Shown: piece after piece, positions 7,862 through 15,177 of the stretch
How positions within the stretch are numbered: position 1 is the first letter of the stretch
Layout: each line of letters opens with the position of its first letter
Assembly: GCA_003524085.1 (NCBI GenBank)
Contig: DOEC01000007.1
Location: 1-34,649 of the forward strand
Direction: 5' to 3'
Length of the DNA: 34,649 nt
From: Bacillota bacterium
GTDB taxonomy: Bacteria; Bacillota_I; Bacilli_A; RF39; UBA660
Made by a program: the position numbers and the translations under genes
Notes under the pieces: generated by a model
The model's database searches: none
What the model saw: the letters and a program-made list of their open reading frames with translations, nothing else
What the model was told of the DNA's origin: nothing

Positions 7862-7882
7862 ACACTTTTCTTATGCTATAAT
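7854..7882 (+). promoter_or_regulatory. Promoter of the unknown gene after rpmA
   Basis: TTGAAT (7854-7859), 17-bp spacer, TATAAT (7877-7882) with extended TG (TGCTATAAT). It overlaps the end of rpmA. Confidence 0.6.
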
Positions 7883-7902
7883 TTATCTAGGAAGTGGTTT
7901 TG

Positions 7903-8304
7903 GTGGAAAAATTATTTATATATAAATGTGAAAATATAACAATGAAAAATGGCTTAGTAACTGATTTTGTGTATGCCTATAATTTAACTAAAGATAAGTA
8001 TATGTATTTATTAAATAGTGATTTAAAAGAATATGATGTAACATATTTAGATTGGTTAGTAAATGATTTCTATTATATATATGGACCAATTATGCTTGAA
8101 GAAACAGTTAAAAAGAATTATGTGGGAGAAGAACTTTTTAAAGAAGTTGCTACTCATATTAATGAAATTGATAAAGAATACTTTCATATTATAAAAGAAA
8201 AACTTGGCGTACAACAAAGGTTTGAATGTGGTATAACTCATGAATATTTATTAGAAATGATAGATGAGACTAATAGTCAAATTTTAAGATACATTAAAAA
8301 GTAA
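7903..8304 (+). CDS. Unknown 133-aa protein
   Basis: Not recognised. A soluble, acidic, Tyr-rich protein starting MEKLFIYKCENI with no signal peptide or membrane segment. Residues roughly 48-60 (YLDWLVNDFYYIYG) are aromatic-rich and the second half looks helical. Candidate starts GTG 7894, TTG 7900 and GTG 7903 are in frame; I chose 7903 because AGGAAG (7889-7894) is then 8 nt upstream. It has its own promoter inside the end of rpmA and its own terminator, so it is a single-gene transcript. Confidence 0.6.
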   Translation: MEKLFIYKCENITMKNGLVTDFVYAYNLTKDKYMYLLNSDLKEYDVTYLDWLVNDFYYIYGPIMLEETVKKNYVGEELFKEVATHINEIDKEYFHIIKEKLGVQQRFECGITHEYLLEMIDETNSQILRYIKK

Positions 8305-8317
8305 TGTTTCTTTTTTT
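8291..8317 (+). terminator. Intrinsic terminator overlapping the stop codon
   Basis: ACATTA (8291-8296), loop AAAAG, TAATGT (8302-8307), then TTCTTTTTTT. The stop codon of the preceding gene lies in the right arm. Confidence 0.65.
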
Positions 8318-8421
8318 ATTTTGTAAATTATTTAAAAATACGAGTAAAAACTTATGAAAATTAACTCTTTTTTCTTTTATGAAAATGTAGTATAATATTA
8401 TCATTAAAGGAAGTGACTAGT

Positions 8422-8613
8422 ATGACAGACGATAATAATGATAATAATAACAATTTTAATGACTTAGAATGGGTAGTTAGTGAAGAAATAAATAAATGTG
8501 ATGGTTGTTCAGGAAGTTGTTTTTTAAAGGAACTTATAGAAGAACAAAGAAAAGGACTAATTACAGAAGAAAAAATTGTAGAAAGATTAAAGGAGTACTA
8601 TGGAGAAGAGTGA
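8422..8613 (+). CDS. 63-aa acidic protein with CxxCxxxC motif, coupled to fic
   Basis: Not recognised as a named family. After an Asn/Asp-rich start (DDNNDNNNNFND) comes NKCDGCSGSCFLKE, with Cys26, Cys29 and Cys33 that could hold a metal with a fourth ligand. The C-terminal RKGLITEEKIVERLKEYYG resembles the last helix of VbhA-type Fic antitoxins, but the inhibitory [S/T]xxxE[G/N] motif is absent. ATG 8422 has AGGAAG 8 nt upstream; a GTG at 8413 is in frame but lies in the SD. It overlaps fic by 14 nt, so the two are translated together. TATAAT at 8391-8396 is the likely -10. An antitoxin role is only a guess from position. Confidence 0.6.
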   Translation: MTDDNNDNNNNFNDLEWVVSEEINKCDGCSGSCFLKELIEEQRKGLITEEKIVERLKEYYGEE

Positions 8614-9253
8614 TCCGTATATTGACAGTAATACAGGAGTGCTTAAAAATTTATTAAATATTAAAGATAATAATAAATTAAAGCAAGCAGAGAGCGATAT
8701 AGTTATTACTAGAATACATGAAATATTTAAAACTATGTATTTTGAAAGTAGTAAAGATTATTTTTTAGAATTACATAAATATTTATTTAGCGATGTATAT
8801 TCTTTTGCAGGTAAATATAGGACTATAGAAATATATAAACAAGAAAGAGTACTTGCTTATGAATCTGTAGAATATGCTAAACCAAGTGAAATTGATTACC
8901 AATTAAATGAGATATTTGAAATACTTAGAAATACTGATTTACTTAGTTTAGATATTGAAATGCAGAAAGATTTTGTAACTTCCTTAATAAGTGATTTATG
9001 GAAAGTACATCCTTTTAGAGAAGGTAATACTAGAACTTGTTTAGTATTTTTAAGAACTTATTTAAATAGTTATGATATTAAGTTTGATGTTAATTTCTTT
9101 AAACATGAAAACACTTATAAATATATGAGAGATGCACTTGTTGCTTCGGCTTTTGAATCAGATATTTATGAGAAAGAAAGAGAGTATAAGTATTTAAGAA
9201 GGATTATAGGAGATATAATTGAGTTAGATCAAGAAAGGAAGAAAAAATTGTGA
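8600..9253 (+). CDS. Fic family protein with variant HPFREGNTRT motif
   Basis: A 217-aa stand-alone Fic-domain protein. Most characterised Fic enzymes transfer AMP from ATP to a hydroxyl of a target protein. The N-terminal YIDSNTGVLKNLLNIKD matches the usual Fic entry (DPY..pgt.VLkNklgI), the mid-part has FAGKYRTIEI (flap region), and the core is HPFREGNTRT with catalytic H137. Compared with HxFx[D/E]GNGRxxR, the third G is T and the last R is L. The GNTRT form occurs in a Firmicutes subfamily, but loss of the final Arg may change nucleotide use. No inhibitory [S/T]xxxE[G/N] helix is visible. It overlaps the upstream Cys protein and asnS (GTGA). Confidence 0.85.
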   Translation: MEKSDPYIDSNTGVLKNLLNIKDNNKLKQAESDIVITRIHEIFKTMYFESSKDYFLELHKYLFSDVYSFAGKYRTIEIYKQERVLAYESVEYAKPSEIDYQLNEIFEILRNTDLLSLDIEMQKDFVTSLISDLWKVHPFREGNTRTCLVFLRTYLNSYDIKFDVNFFKHENTYKYMRDALVASAFESDIYEKEREYKYLRRIIGDIIELDQERKKKL

Positions 9254-10632
9254 AAATTGATGTAAAAGAGTTAAATTTAAAATATAAAGAATTATTAGAT
9301 ACAGAAGTTATAATTGATGGTTGGGTTAGGAGTAATAGAGATCAGTCAACACTAGGTTTTATTGATTTAAATGATGGAACTAGTTTTAAAGGAGTACAAG
9401 TTGTTTATACTAGCGATGATGATATTTATCAAGTTGCTTCTAAAGTACAAGTAGGAAGTAGTATAGAAGTAAAAGGAACTGTTATACTTAGTGAGGGTGC
9501 TGGTCAAGAGTATGAAATTAAGTTAATTGAAATAACTGTTTTAGGAGATGTAGATATGGACTATCCATTACAAAGTAAAGGTAGACCTACTAGAGAGTTT
9601 TTAAGAGAAATTGCTTATTTAAGACCTAGAACAAACCTATTTAATGCTGTTTTTAGGGTAAGAAGTATAGCTGCGTTTGCAATACATAAATATTTTCAAG
9701 AAAGAGGATACGTTTACTTTCATGCACCACTTATAACCGCAAGTGACTGTGAAGGAGCTGGAGAAATGTTTCAAGTAACTACACTTGATTTAAATAAAGT
9801 AGCAAGTTCTGGTAAAGTAGACTACTCTAAAGATTTTTTTGGCAGGCAAGCTAACCTTACAGTATCAGGTCAACTTGAAGCTGAGACTTTTGCACTAGCA
9901 TACAAGAAAGTTTACACTTTTGGGCCAACTTTCAGAGCAGAAAACTCAAACACTAAAACACACGCTAATGAATTTTGGATGATAGAACCTGAAATGGCAT
10001 TTATGGACTTGCATGACGATATGGATGTGATGGAGGATATGCTAAAATACGTTGTTAAATATGTGCTTGAAAACGCTAAAGATGAAATGGCTTTCTTTGA
10101 CAAATTCGTTGAAAAAGGATTACTTGAAAAGCTAAATAAACTAGTAAATAGTCATTTTACAAGAATTACTCATGAAGAAGTAATAACTATTTTAAAACAA
10201 GCAGATGTTAAATGGGAGTTTACTCCTCTATACGGAGAAGACATTCAAAAAGAACATGAAAAATATATAACAGAATATTTTAATGGACCTGTATTTATTA
10301 CTAATTGGCCTAAAGATATAAAAGCATTCTACATGAAACAAAATGATGATGGGAAAACTGTGGCAGCAGTTGATCTAGAAGTACCAGGTGCAGGAGAGTT
10401 AATGGGTGGAAGTCAAAGAGAAGAAGACTATACTAAACTACTTAACAGAATGACTGAACTAGGTATGAAAGAAGAAGATATGAAGTGGTATTTAAATCTT
10501 AGAAGATTTGGAGGATGTGTTCATTCAGGCTTTGGAATGGGATTTGAAAGACTACTAATATACTTAACTGGTGTAGAAAATATTAGGGATGTTATACCAT
10601 ACCCTAGAACACCAGGAAATTGTGAATATTAA
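9250..10632 (+). CDS. asnS: Asparagine-tRNA ligase
   Basis: A class II aminoacyl-tRNA synthetase, 460 aa, charging tRNA-Asn in the cytoplasm. An N-terminal OB-fold anticodon-binding domain (VIIDGWVRSNRDQ) is followed by the catalytic domain: motif 2 FRAENSNTKTHANEF with the AsnRS-type EPEMAF behind it, and motif 3 GFGMGFERLL near the end. Its presence means Asn-tRNA is made directly. GTG 9250 overlaps the fic stop by 3 nt, with AAAGGAAG about 8 nt upstream. This ties an essential gene to the Fic unit in one transcript, since no separate promoter is evident. Confidence 0.95.
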   Translation: MKIDVKELNLKYKELLDTEVIIDGWVRSNRDQSTLGFIDLNDGTSFKGVQVVYTSDDDIYQVASKVQVGSSIEVKGTVILSEGAGQEYEIKLIEITVLGDVDMDYPLQSKGRPTREFLREIAYLRPRTNLFNAVFRVRSIAAFAIHKYFQERGYVYFHAPLITASDCEGAGEMFQVTTLDLNKVASSGKVDYSKDFFGRQANLTVSGQLEAETFALAYKKVYTFGPTFRAENSNTKTHANEFWMIEPEMAFMDLHDDMDVMEDMLKYVVKYVLENAKDEMAFFDKFVEKGLLEKLNKLVNSHFTRITHEEVITILKQADVKWEFTPLYGEDIQKEHEKYITEYFNGPVFITNWPKDIKAFYMKQNDDGKTVAAVDLEVPGAGELMGGSQREEDYTKLLNRMTELGMKEEDMKWYLNLRRFGGCVHSGFGMGFERLLIYLTGVENIRDVIPYPRTPGNCEY

Positions 10633-10652
10633 TATTGAAGGGAGGGGAGTTT

Positions 10653-11045
10653 ATGGAAATTATAGAAACTAAAATACAAAAAATATACGTATCAAATAAT
10701 TGTGTAACTTATGCATTTATGGTAGACTGCACTAAAGGTTATGTTTTCAGTGTAGTAAACTATTCAAGAGAATGTGACTTTATGTCAAATGCTTTTGGTG
10801 CATCAAAGAAATTAAAACTAGGTAAAACAGCATACATTACACTAACTAAAGATAACAAAATACTTAGTATATCAAACGAATTTGGTGATACAATTATCAC
10901 AACTTTAACTTACGATTATGCTTATGGTACAGTAGATACTAAGAACAGAGATTACATAATAAATGAACTTGGTACAACTATAGAAGAATACACTTTAGAT
11001 GTAGCAAAAGCTATTAAAGGAAAAAGTTTAACAAAAACTATGTAA
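10653..11045 (+). CDS. Unknown 130-aa protein
   Basis: Not recognised. A soluble, probably beta-rich protein (alternating VTYAFMVDC, YVFSVVNY, AYITLTKDNKILSI) with no motif I can name. ATG 10653 has GGAGGGGAG 4-7 nt upstream; an earlier TTG at 10635 precedes the SD and was rejected. It follows asnS by 20 nt without a terminator between, and is probably the last gene of that operon because a strong terminator begins at its stop codon. Confidence 0.6.
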   Translation: MEIIETKIQKIYVSNNCVTYAFMVDCTKGYVFSVVNYSRECDFMSNAFGASKKLKLGKTAYITLTKDNKILSISNEFGDTIITTLTYDYAYGTVDTKNRDYIINELGTTIEEYTLDVAKAIKGKSLTKTM

Positions 11046-11073
11046 AGATACTTGAAAAAAAGTATCTTTTTTT
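11044..11073 (+). terminator. Intrinsic terminator before the hrcA operon
   Basis: AAAGATACTT (11044-11053), loop GAAAAA, AAGTATCTTT (11060-11069), continuing T-tract to 11073. It insulates the heat-shock operon from asnS. Confidence 0.85.
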
Positions 11074-11081
11074 CTTTGACG

Positions 11082-11101
11082 AAATTTCACGTAAATTTCA
11101 C
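11082..11101 (+). repeat. Direct repeat AAATTTCAC x2 upstream of the hrcA promoter
   Basis: AAATTTCAC at 11082-11090 and again at 11093-11101, an 11-bp period that puts both on one helical face. The second copy ends 21 nt before the -35. A single copy at 22510-22518 ends 20 nt before the lon -35. A regulator site or UP-like element is possible. Confidence 0.4.
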
Positions 11102-11108
11102 AAAATAA

Positions 11109-11135
11109 TTAGCACTTAGGTATTGACTTTGCTAA
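11109..11135 (+). promoter_or_regulatory. Second, degenerate CIRCE overlapping the hrcA -35
   Basis: TTAGCACTT (11109-11117), exactly 9 nt, CTTTGCTAA (11127-11135). The left arm matches the CIRCE consensus as well as the main copy does; the right arm matches 6 of 9 positions of GAGTGCTAA. It covers the -35 (11123-11128). HrcA could bind it weakly and cooperate with the downstream site. Confidence 0.55.
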
Positions 11136-11151
11136 TTCTGCATAGTATAAT
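11123..11151 (+). promoter_or_regulatory. Heat-shock operon promoter
   Basis: TTGACT (11123-11128), 17-bp spacer, TATAAT (11146-11151). Predicted start near 11158, inside the main CIRCE. Confidence 0.8.
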
Positions 11152-11155
11152 ATTA

Positions 11156-11182
11156 TTAGCACTTGTAAAGAAAGAGTGCTAA
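11156..11182 (+). promoter_or_regulatory. CIRCE operator (HrcA binding site)
   Basis: TTAGCACTT (11156-11164), 9-nt spacer, GAGTGCTAA (11174-11182), a near-perfect match to TTAGCACTC-N9-GAGTGCTAA. It lies across the transcription start and abuts the hrcA SD. Confidence 0.95.
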
Positions 11183-11192
11183 GGAGGTAAAT

Positions 11193-12200
11193 ATGTTAAG
11201 TGAAAGACAAGCATTACTTTTAAAAGAGATATGTAGTGAATATATAAAAACTGCTCATCCTATTGGAAGTAAAGCGTTAACTAAAAAGTTTAAGTGTTCT
11301 AGTGCAACATTAAGAAATGACATGATGGTACTAGAAAGCATGGGATACTTAGAAAAACAACATATTTCTTCTGGACGTATTCCTAGTGAAAAGGGATATC
11401 GTTATTATGTAGACCATTTAATGGAGCCTAAGAAAATAAGTGGAAGTGATATGCTAAAACTTCAAACAATATTTTCAAATAGGGAGTTAGACCTAAACGA
11501 TGCAATAACAAAAAGTCTAGAGATTATTAGTGATATAACTAACTATACATCTGTAGTACTTGGTTCTGCTTCTAAAGAGAATAATCTTGAGAAAGTAGAA
11601 GTAATACCTATTACAGATAATAGACTTATTGCAATAGTCGTAACTGATAAAGGACATGTTGAAAATAAGATAATTAACTTGGAAGAAAGCGTCGAAGCAA
11701 AAGAAGTTAATAAAACAAGTGAATTATTAAACAAGATGTTAAAGGGTACTCCAATAAGTGACGTTAGTGCTAAATTAGAGTTTGAAATAAAACCTATAAT
11801 AGGCAATTACGTTAAGAACTATGAAGTTTTATATAATGCGTTTTATGAAGCATTAAGTAATTTTCAAAATGAAAAAGATGTTCATTGGGAAGGTAAAAGC
11901 AATATATTAAAACAACCAGAATTTAGTACAGTTGATGATGTTAAAAATATCATTAGTAAATTTGAAAACAAAGAATTAGTAAGTAAAATTGAAGAAACTG
12001 ATGAAGAGGTTAAGGTATATATTGGTACAGAAACTTCACTAGATGATAACGTTACCGTTATTAAAACTAAATATAAAGCACTTGGCAAAGTTGGAACTCT
12101 TGCAATAATTGGGCCTAAAAGAATGGACTATGAAAGAGTATTAAACTTACTTGAATATATAAAAAGTGAGATTGAAAAGAAAGGTGGCAGTAATGAATAA
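11193..12200 (+). CDS. hrcA: Heat-inducible transcription repressor HrcA
   Basis: A 335-aa repressor that binds CIRCE and is kept active by chaperones. The N-terminal winged helix has MLSERQALLLKEICSEYIKT and GSKALTKKF, then the recognition region SSATLRNDMMVLESMGYLEK and HISSGRIPSEKGYRYYVD, all typical of HrcA. The rest is the HrcA core dimerisation domain. ATG 11193 has AAGGAGG 5 nt upstream. It is the first gene of the operon and is autoregulated through the two CIRCE copies. Confidence 0.95.
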   Translation: MLSERQALLLKEICSEYIKTAHPIGSKALTKKFKCSSATLRNDMMVLESMGYLEKQHISSGRIPSEKGYRYYVDHLMEPKKISGSDMLKLQTIFSNRELDLNDAITKSLEIISDITNYTSVVLGSASKENNLEKVEVIPITDNRLIAIVVTDKGHVENKIINLEESVEAKEVNKTSELLNKMLKGTPISDVSAKLEFEIKPIIGNYVKNYEVLYNAFYEALSNFQNEKDVHWEGKSNILKQPEFSTVDDVKNIISKFENKELVSKIEETDEEVKVYIGTETSLDDNVTVIKTKYKALGKVGTLAIIGPKRMDYERVLNLLEYIKSEIEKKGGSNE

Positions 12201-12705
12201 CGAGAGTAAAAAAGGTAAACCTAAGAAAGAAAATAAAAGTGAAAAACTGTATAATGAAATAAACGAACTTAAAGAAAAGGTTAGTTTATTAGAAGATAAA
12301 AACAAAAGAACTCAAGCAGAATTCATTAATTATATGGCAAGAACTGATAAAGAAAAAGCTAGTCTTTTAAAATATGATGGAGAAAAGCTAATCAAAAAGA
12401 TCTTAGATGTAACTGATGATTTTGAACGAGCAATAATGATGGATGATAATGATTTATCTGATGAAGTAAGTAATTTCTTAAAAGGTTTTAAAATGATTTA
12501 CACAAGACTTATTGGTGTATTAGATGAAATGGAAGTAAAACCAATTGATGTTGAAGGTAAAGAGTTTGACCCTAGTATTTCTGAAGCAGTACTAACTGAG
12601 CATGATGAAACTAAACCTGAAAATGTAGTTTTAGAAGTATTAAAGAAAGGATATACTTATAAGGATAAACTTGTAAGACCAGCAATGGTAAAGGTAAATA
12701 AGTAA
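12193..12705 (+). CDS. grpE: Nucleotide exchange factor GrpE
   Basis: A 170-aa cochaperone that drives ADP release from DnaK. A Lys/Glu-rich N-terminal tail leads into a long coiled coil (LYNEINELKEKVSLLEDKNK). The GrpE core RTQAEFINYMARTDKEK...LLKYDGEKLIKKIL...DFERA follows, and the C-terminal beta-domain ends VLKKGYTYKDKLVRPAMVKV, which is diagnostic. ATG 12193 overlaps the end of hrcA by 8 nt with AAGGTGG upstream; an in-frame start at 12166 lies deeper inside hrcA and was rejected. Confidence 0.95.
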   Translation: MNNESKKGKPKKENKSEKLYNEINELKEKVSLLEDKNKRTQAEFINYMARTDKEKASLLKYDGEKLIKKILDVTDDFERAIMMDDNDLSDEVSNFLKGFKMIYTRLIGVLDEMEVKPIDVEGKEFDPSISEAVLTEHDETKPENVVLEVLKKGYTYKDKLVRPAMVKVNK

Positions 12706-12989
12706 TGAGCAAAAAAGACATTATGAGAACTCTGTTGTTTCCTGAATTTGTTAAAAATTCTTGTTTAATTGAAGAAGTTAAAAAAGAATGTATTGATTTT
12801 GATAGGTTATATAGTAATGCAAAGTTAGATTTAATGTTGTATGTTGTATGCTTAGAAAATGATGGTAAAACAGATGAAGAAATAATAGAAGAAGTAACTA
12901 GTTATAATAAGAGTAAACATTTTAATGGTTTAGATGAATTAACTAGAACTAACTTAATACAAAGTACATTAAAAACACTTAAGAGGTAG
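12705..12989 (+). CDS. Unknown 94-aa protein in the heat-shock operon
   Basis: Not recognised. A soluble, likely helical protein (MSKKDIMRTLLFPEFVKN, then LDLMLYVVCLENDGKTDEEI). The start overlaps the grpE stop by 1 nt (TAATG), so it is translationally coupled. With the next gene it sits between grpE and dnaK, where most Firmicutes have nothing. Regulation must be by CIRCE with the rest of the operon. It could assist the DnaK system or be a lineage-specific passenger. Confidence 0.7.
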   Translation: MSKKDIMRTLLFPEFVKNSCLIEEVKKECIDFDRLYSNAKLDLMLYVVCLENDGKTDEEIIEEVTSYNKSKHFNGLDELTRTNLIQSTLKTLKR

Positions 12990-12992
12990 ATT

Positions 12993-13280
12993 ATGGATAA
13001 TATTTATAAGTTTTTATTGTTTGGTGGTATGATTGGTCCTTACACAATGAGTATAGAAGAGTTATACTACTTAAATAAAGAAGAAGTAAGAGACATGAGT
13101 ATAGGATTACTTCTTGAAATGAGAGAACTTAAAAGTAACGGATATACTATGGATGAAATACTTAAACTTATTGAAGAATACTTTCCATTAAAAGACTTCA
13201 AAAGTGATGAAAGCGACTTTTTAAAGAAAGACGCGATAAAAAATTTAAAAATAATATATAGAAAAGAGAGGAATGATTAA
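12993..13280 (+). CDS. Unknown 95-aa protein in the heat-shock operon
   Basis: Not recognised. It begins MDNIYKFLLFGGMIGPYTMS and has helical acidic stretches (LKSNGYTMDEILKLIEEYF). It starts 3 nt after the previous gene with AGAGG-like SD bases in its end (around 12983) and stops 2 nt before dnaK. In both small proteins a 'G-[YK]-T-[MD]-[DE]-E-I' segment follows a helix (DGKTDEEIIEEV here before, NGYTMDEILKLI in this one), so the two may be diverged relatives. Confidence 0.7.
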   Translation: MDNIYKFLLFGGMIGPYTMSIEELYYLNKEEVRDMSIGLLLEMRELKSNGYTMDEILKLIEEYFPLKDFKSDESDFLKKDAIKNLKIIYRKERND

Positions 13281-13282
13281 TT

Positions 13283-15115
13283 ATGAGTAAAATTATAGGA
13301 ATAGACCTTGGTACTACAAACTCATGTGTTGCAGTATTAGAAGGTGGTAAAGCAAGCGTTATTACAAACGCTGAAGGAGAAAGAACTACACCAAGTGTAG
13401 TAAGTTATAAGAATGGAGAAATTAAAGTAGGTACTGTTGCTAAAAACGAAGCTATTACTAGTAGTGATGTTGTAAGAAGTAACAAGAGATACATAGGAAC
13501 TGACCATAAATTCCATGTAAATGGAAAAGATGTTACATCAGTAGAAGTAAGTGCTCAAATTCTTATGAAGTTAAAGAAAGATGCTGAAGCTTATTTAAAT
13601 GATAAAGTTACAAAAGCAGTTATTACTGTTCCAGCATACTTTAATGATGCACAAAGACAAGCTACAAAAGATGCTGGTAAAGTAGCAGGCTTAGAAGTAG
13701 AAAGAATAATAAACGAACCTACTGCTGCAGCAATTGCTTATGGTATTGACAAACAAGACAAGAATCAAAAAATATTAGTATATGATTTAGGTGGAGGTAC
13801 ATTTGATGTATCTGTTCTAGAAATAGGTGATGGAGTGTATGAAGTACTTGCAACAGCTGGTAACAATAAACTAGGAGGAGATGATTTTGACCAAAGAATA
13901 ATCGATTACTTAGTAGAAGAATTTAAAAAGCAAAATGGTATAGATTTAAGTACAGATAAACTAGCTCTTCAAAGATTAAAAGATGCTTCAGAAAAAGCTA
14001 AGAAAGACTTAAGTAGTGCTGTTACAACTAATATTAGTTTACCATTTATTACACAAGGCACTAATGGTCCACTACATTTAGATGTTACATTAACAAGAGC
14101 TAAATTTGAAGATTTAATTAGAGATTTAGTAGAAAGCACAACTAAACAAGTAAAAGATGCTTTAAAAGAAGCTAACCTTAGTTCAAGTGACTTAGATAAA
14201 GTATTACTTGTAGGTGGATCAACACGTATTCCATGTGTACAAGAACTTGTTAAACGTGAAACTGGTAAAGAACCAAGTAAAGAAGTTAATCCAGATGAAG
14301 TAGTTGCAATGGGTGCTGCTATTCAAGGCGGAGTTTTAACTGGAGAAGTTGAAGACTTAGTACTACTTGATGTTACACCACTAAGTTTAGGTATTGAGAC
14401 ACTTGGTAACGTAATGACTGTATTAATTCCAAGAAATACAACAATTCCAACAACAAAGAGTCAGGTATTTAGTACAGCCGTAGATAATCAACCTGCAGTA
14501 GATATTCACATCTTACAAGGTGAAAGACCAATGGCAGCTGATAATAAAACTCTTGGAAGATTCCAACTTTCAGATATCCCACCAGCACCAAGAGGAGTAC
14601 CACAAATTGAAGTATCATTTGATATAGATGCTAACGGAATAGTTAATGTTAAAGCAAAAGATTTAGGTACAAATAAAGAACAAAAGATAACTATTACTTC
14701 AAGTACTAACCTTACTGAAGAAGAAATAGATAAGATGATGAAAGAAGCTGAAGCAAATAAAGAAGCAGATGCTAAGAGAAAAGAAGAAGCTGAAGTTAAA
14801 AATGAAACTGAACAAATGATATTTACTGCTGAAAAAGCTATCAAAGATTTAGGCGACAAAGTAACTGAAAGTGAAAAAACTGAAATTAATGAGTTAATTG
14901 ATAAAGCTAAGAAAGCAATGGAAGAAAATAACATTGAAGAGATTAAATCTAGTAAAGACAAACTTGCTGAAAAAGCTATGGCATTAAGTTCTAGAGTATA
15001 TGAAGAAGCTGCAAAAGCACAACAAGCACAAACAGAAAGTAACACTGAACAAACAACTAGCGAAAGCAAAGGAAAAGACGACAATATAAAAGAAGCAAAC
15101 TTTGAAGAAAAATAA
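13283..15115 (+). CDS. dnaK: Chaperone DnaK (Hsp70)
   Basis: A 610-aa Hsp70. The ATPase domain carries IGIDLGTTNSCVAVLEGG at the start, VPAYFNDAQRQATKDAG, VYDLGGGTFDVSVLEI and LLVGGSTRIP. The linker VLLDVTPLSLG leads into the substrate-binding domain (PRNTTIPT, ALGRF-type LGRFQLSDIPPAPRG, DIDANGIVNVKAKD) and a helical lid with a Gln/Ser-rich tail. It works with GrpE and DnaJ from the same operon. The ATG has AGAGGAA about 10 nt upstream, inside the previous gene's end. Confidence 0.98.
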   Translation: MSKIIGIDLGTTNSCVAVLEGGKASVITNAEGERTTPSVVSYKNGEIKVGTVAKNEAITSSDVVRSNKRYIGTDHKFHVNGKDVTSVEVSAQILMKLKKDAEAYLNDKVTKAVITVPAYFNDAQRQATKDAGKVAGLEVERIINEPTAAAIAYGIDKQDKNQKILVYDLGGGTFDVSVLEIGDGVYEVLATAGNNKLGGDDFDQRIIDYLVEEFKKQNGIDLSTDKLALQRLKDASEKAKKDLSSAVTTNISLPFITQGTNGPLHLDVTLTRAKFEDLIRDLVESTTKQVKDALKEANLSSSDLDKVLLVGGSTRIPCVQELVKRETGKEPSKEVNPDEVVAMGAAIQGGVLTGEVEDLVLLDVTPLSLGIETLGNVMTVLIPRNTTIPTTKSQVFSTAVDNQPAVDIHILQGERPMAADNKTLGRFQLSDIPPAPRGVPQIEVSFDIDANGIVNVKAKDLGTNKEQKITITSSTNLTEEEIDKMMKEAEANKEADAKRKEEAEVKNETEQMIFTAEKAIKDLGDKVTESEKTEINELIDKAKKAMEENNIEEIKSSKDKLAEKAMALSSRVYEEAAKAQQAQTESNTEQTTSESKGKDDNIKEANFEEK

Positions 15116-15122
15116 TTATTGA

Positions 15123-15152
15123 AAGTAGGCTAGTAAAATAACTAGTCTACTT
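15123..15152 (+). other. Hairpin between dnaK and dnaJ
   Basis: AAGTAGGCTAGT (15123-15134), loop AAAATA, ACTAGTCTACTT (15141-15152): 12 bp with one G-U and no clean T-tract. It is more likely an mRNA stability or processing element, or a partial attenuator, than a full terminator. Confidence 0.6.
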
Positions 15153-15177
15153 ATTCTTGAATAAAGAAGGAGTACGT

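Noticed and set aside
8422..8613. Calling the 63-aa protein a class I Fic antitoxin
   Set aside because: The [S/T]xxxE[G/N] inhibitory motif could not be found; only position and a loosely similar C-terminal helix support it.
14506..15084. Long minus-strand frame of 192 codons inside dnaK
   Set aside because: Antisense shadow of dnaK with Ser/Leu/Ala-rich low-complexity product; same for the minus-strand frames within parC, lon, xseA and ylbL.
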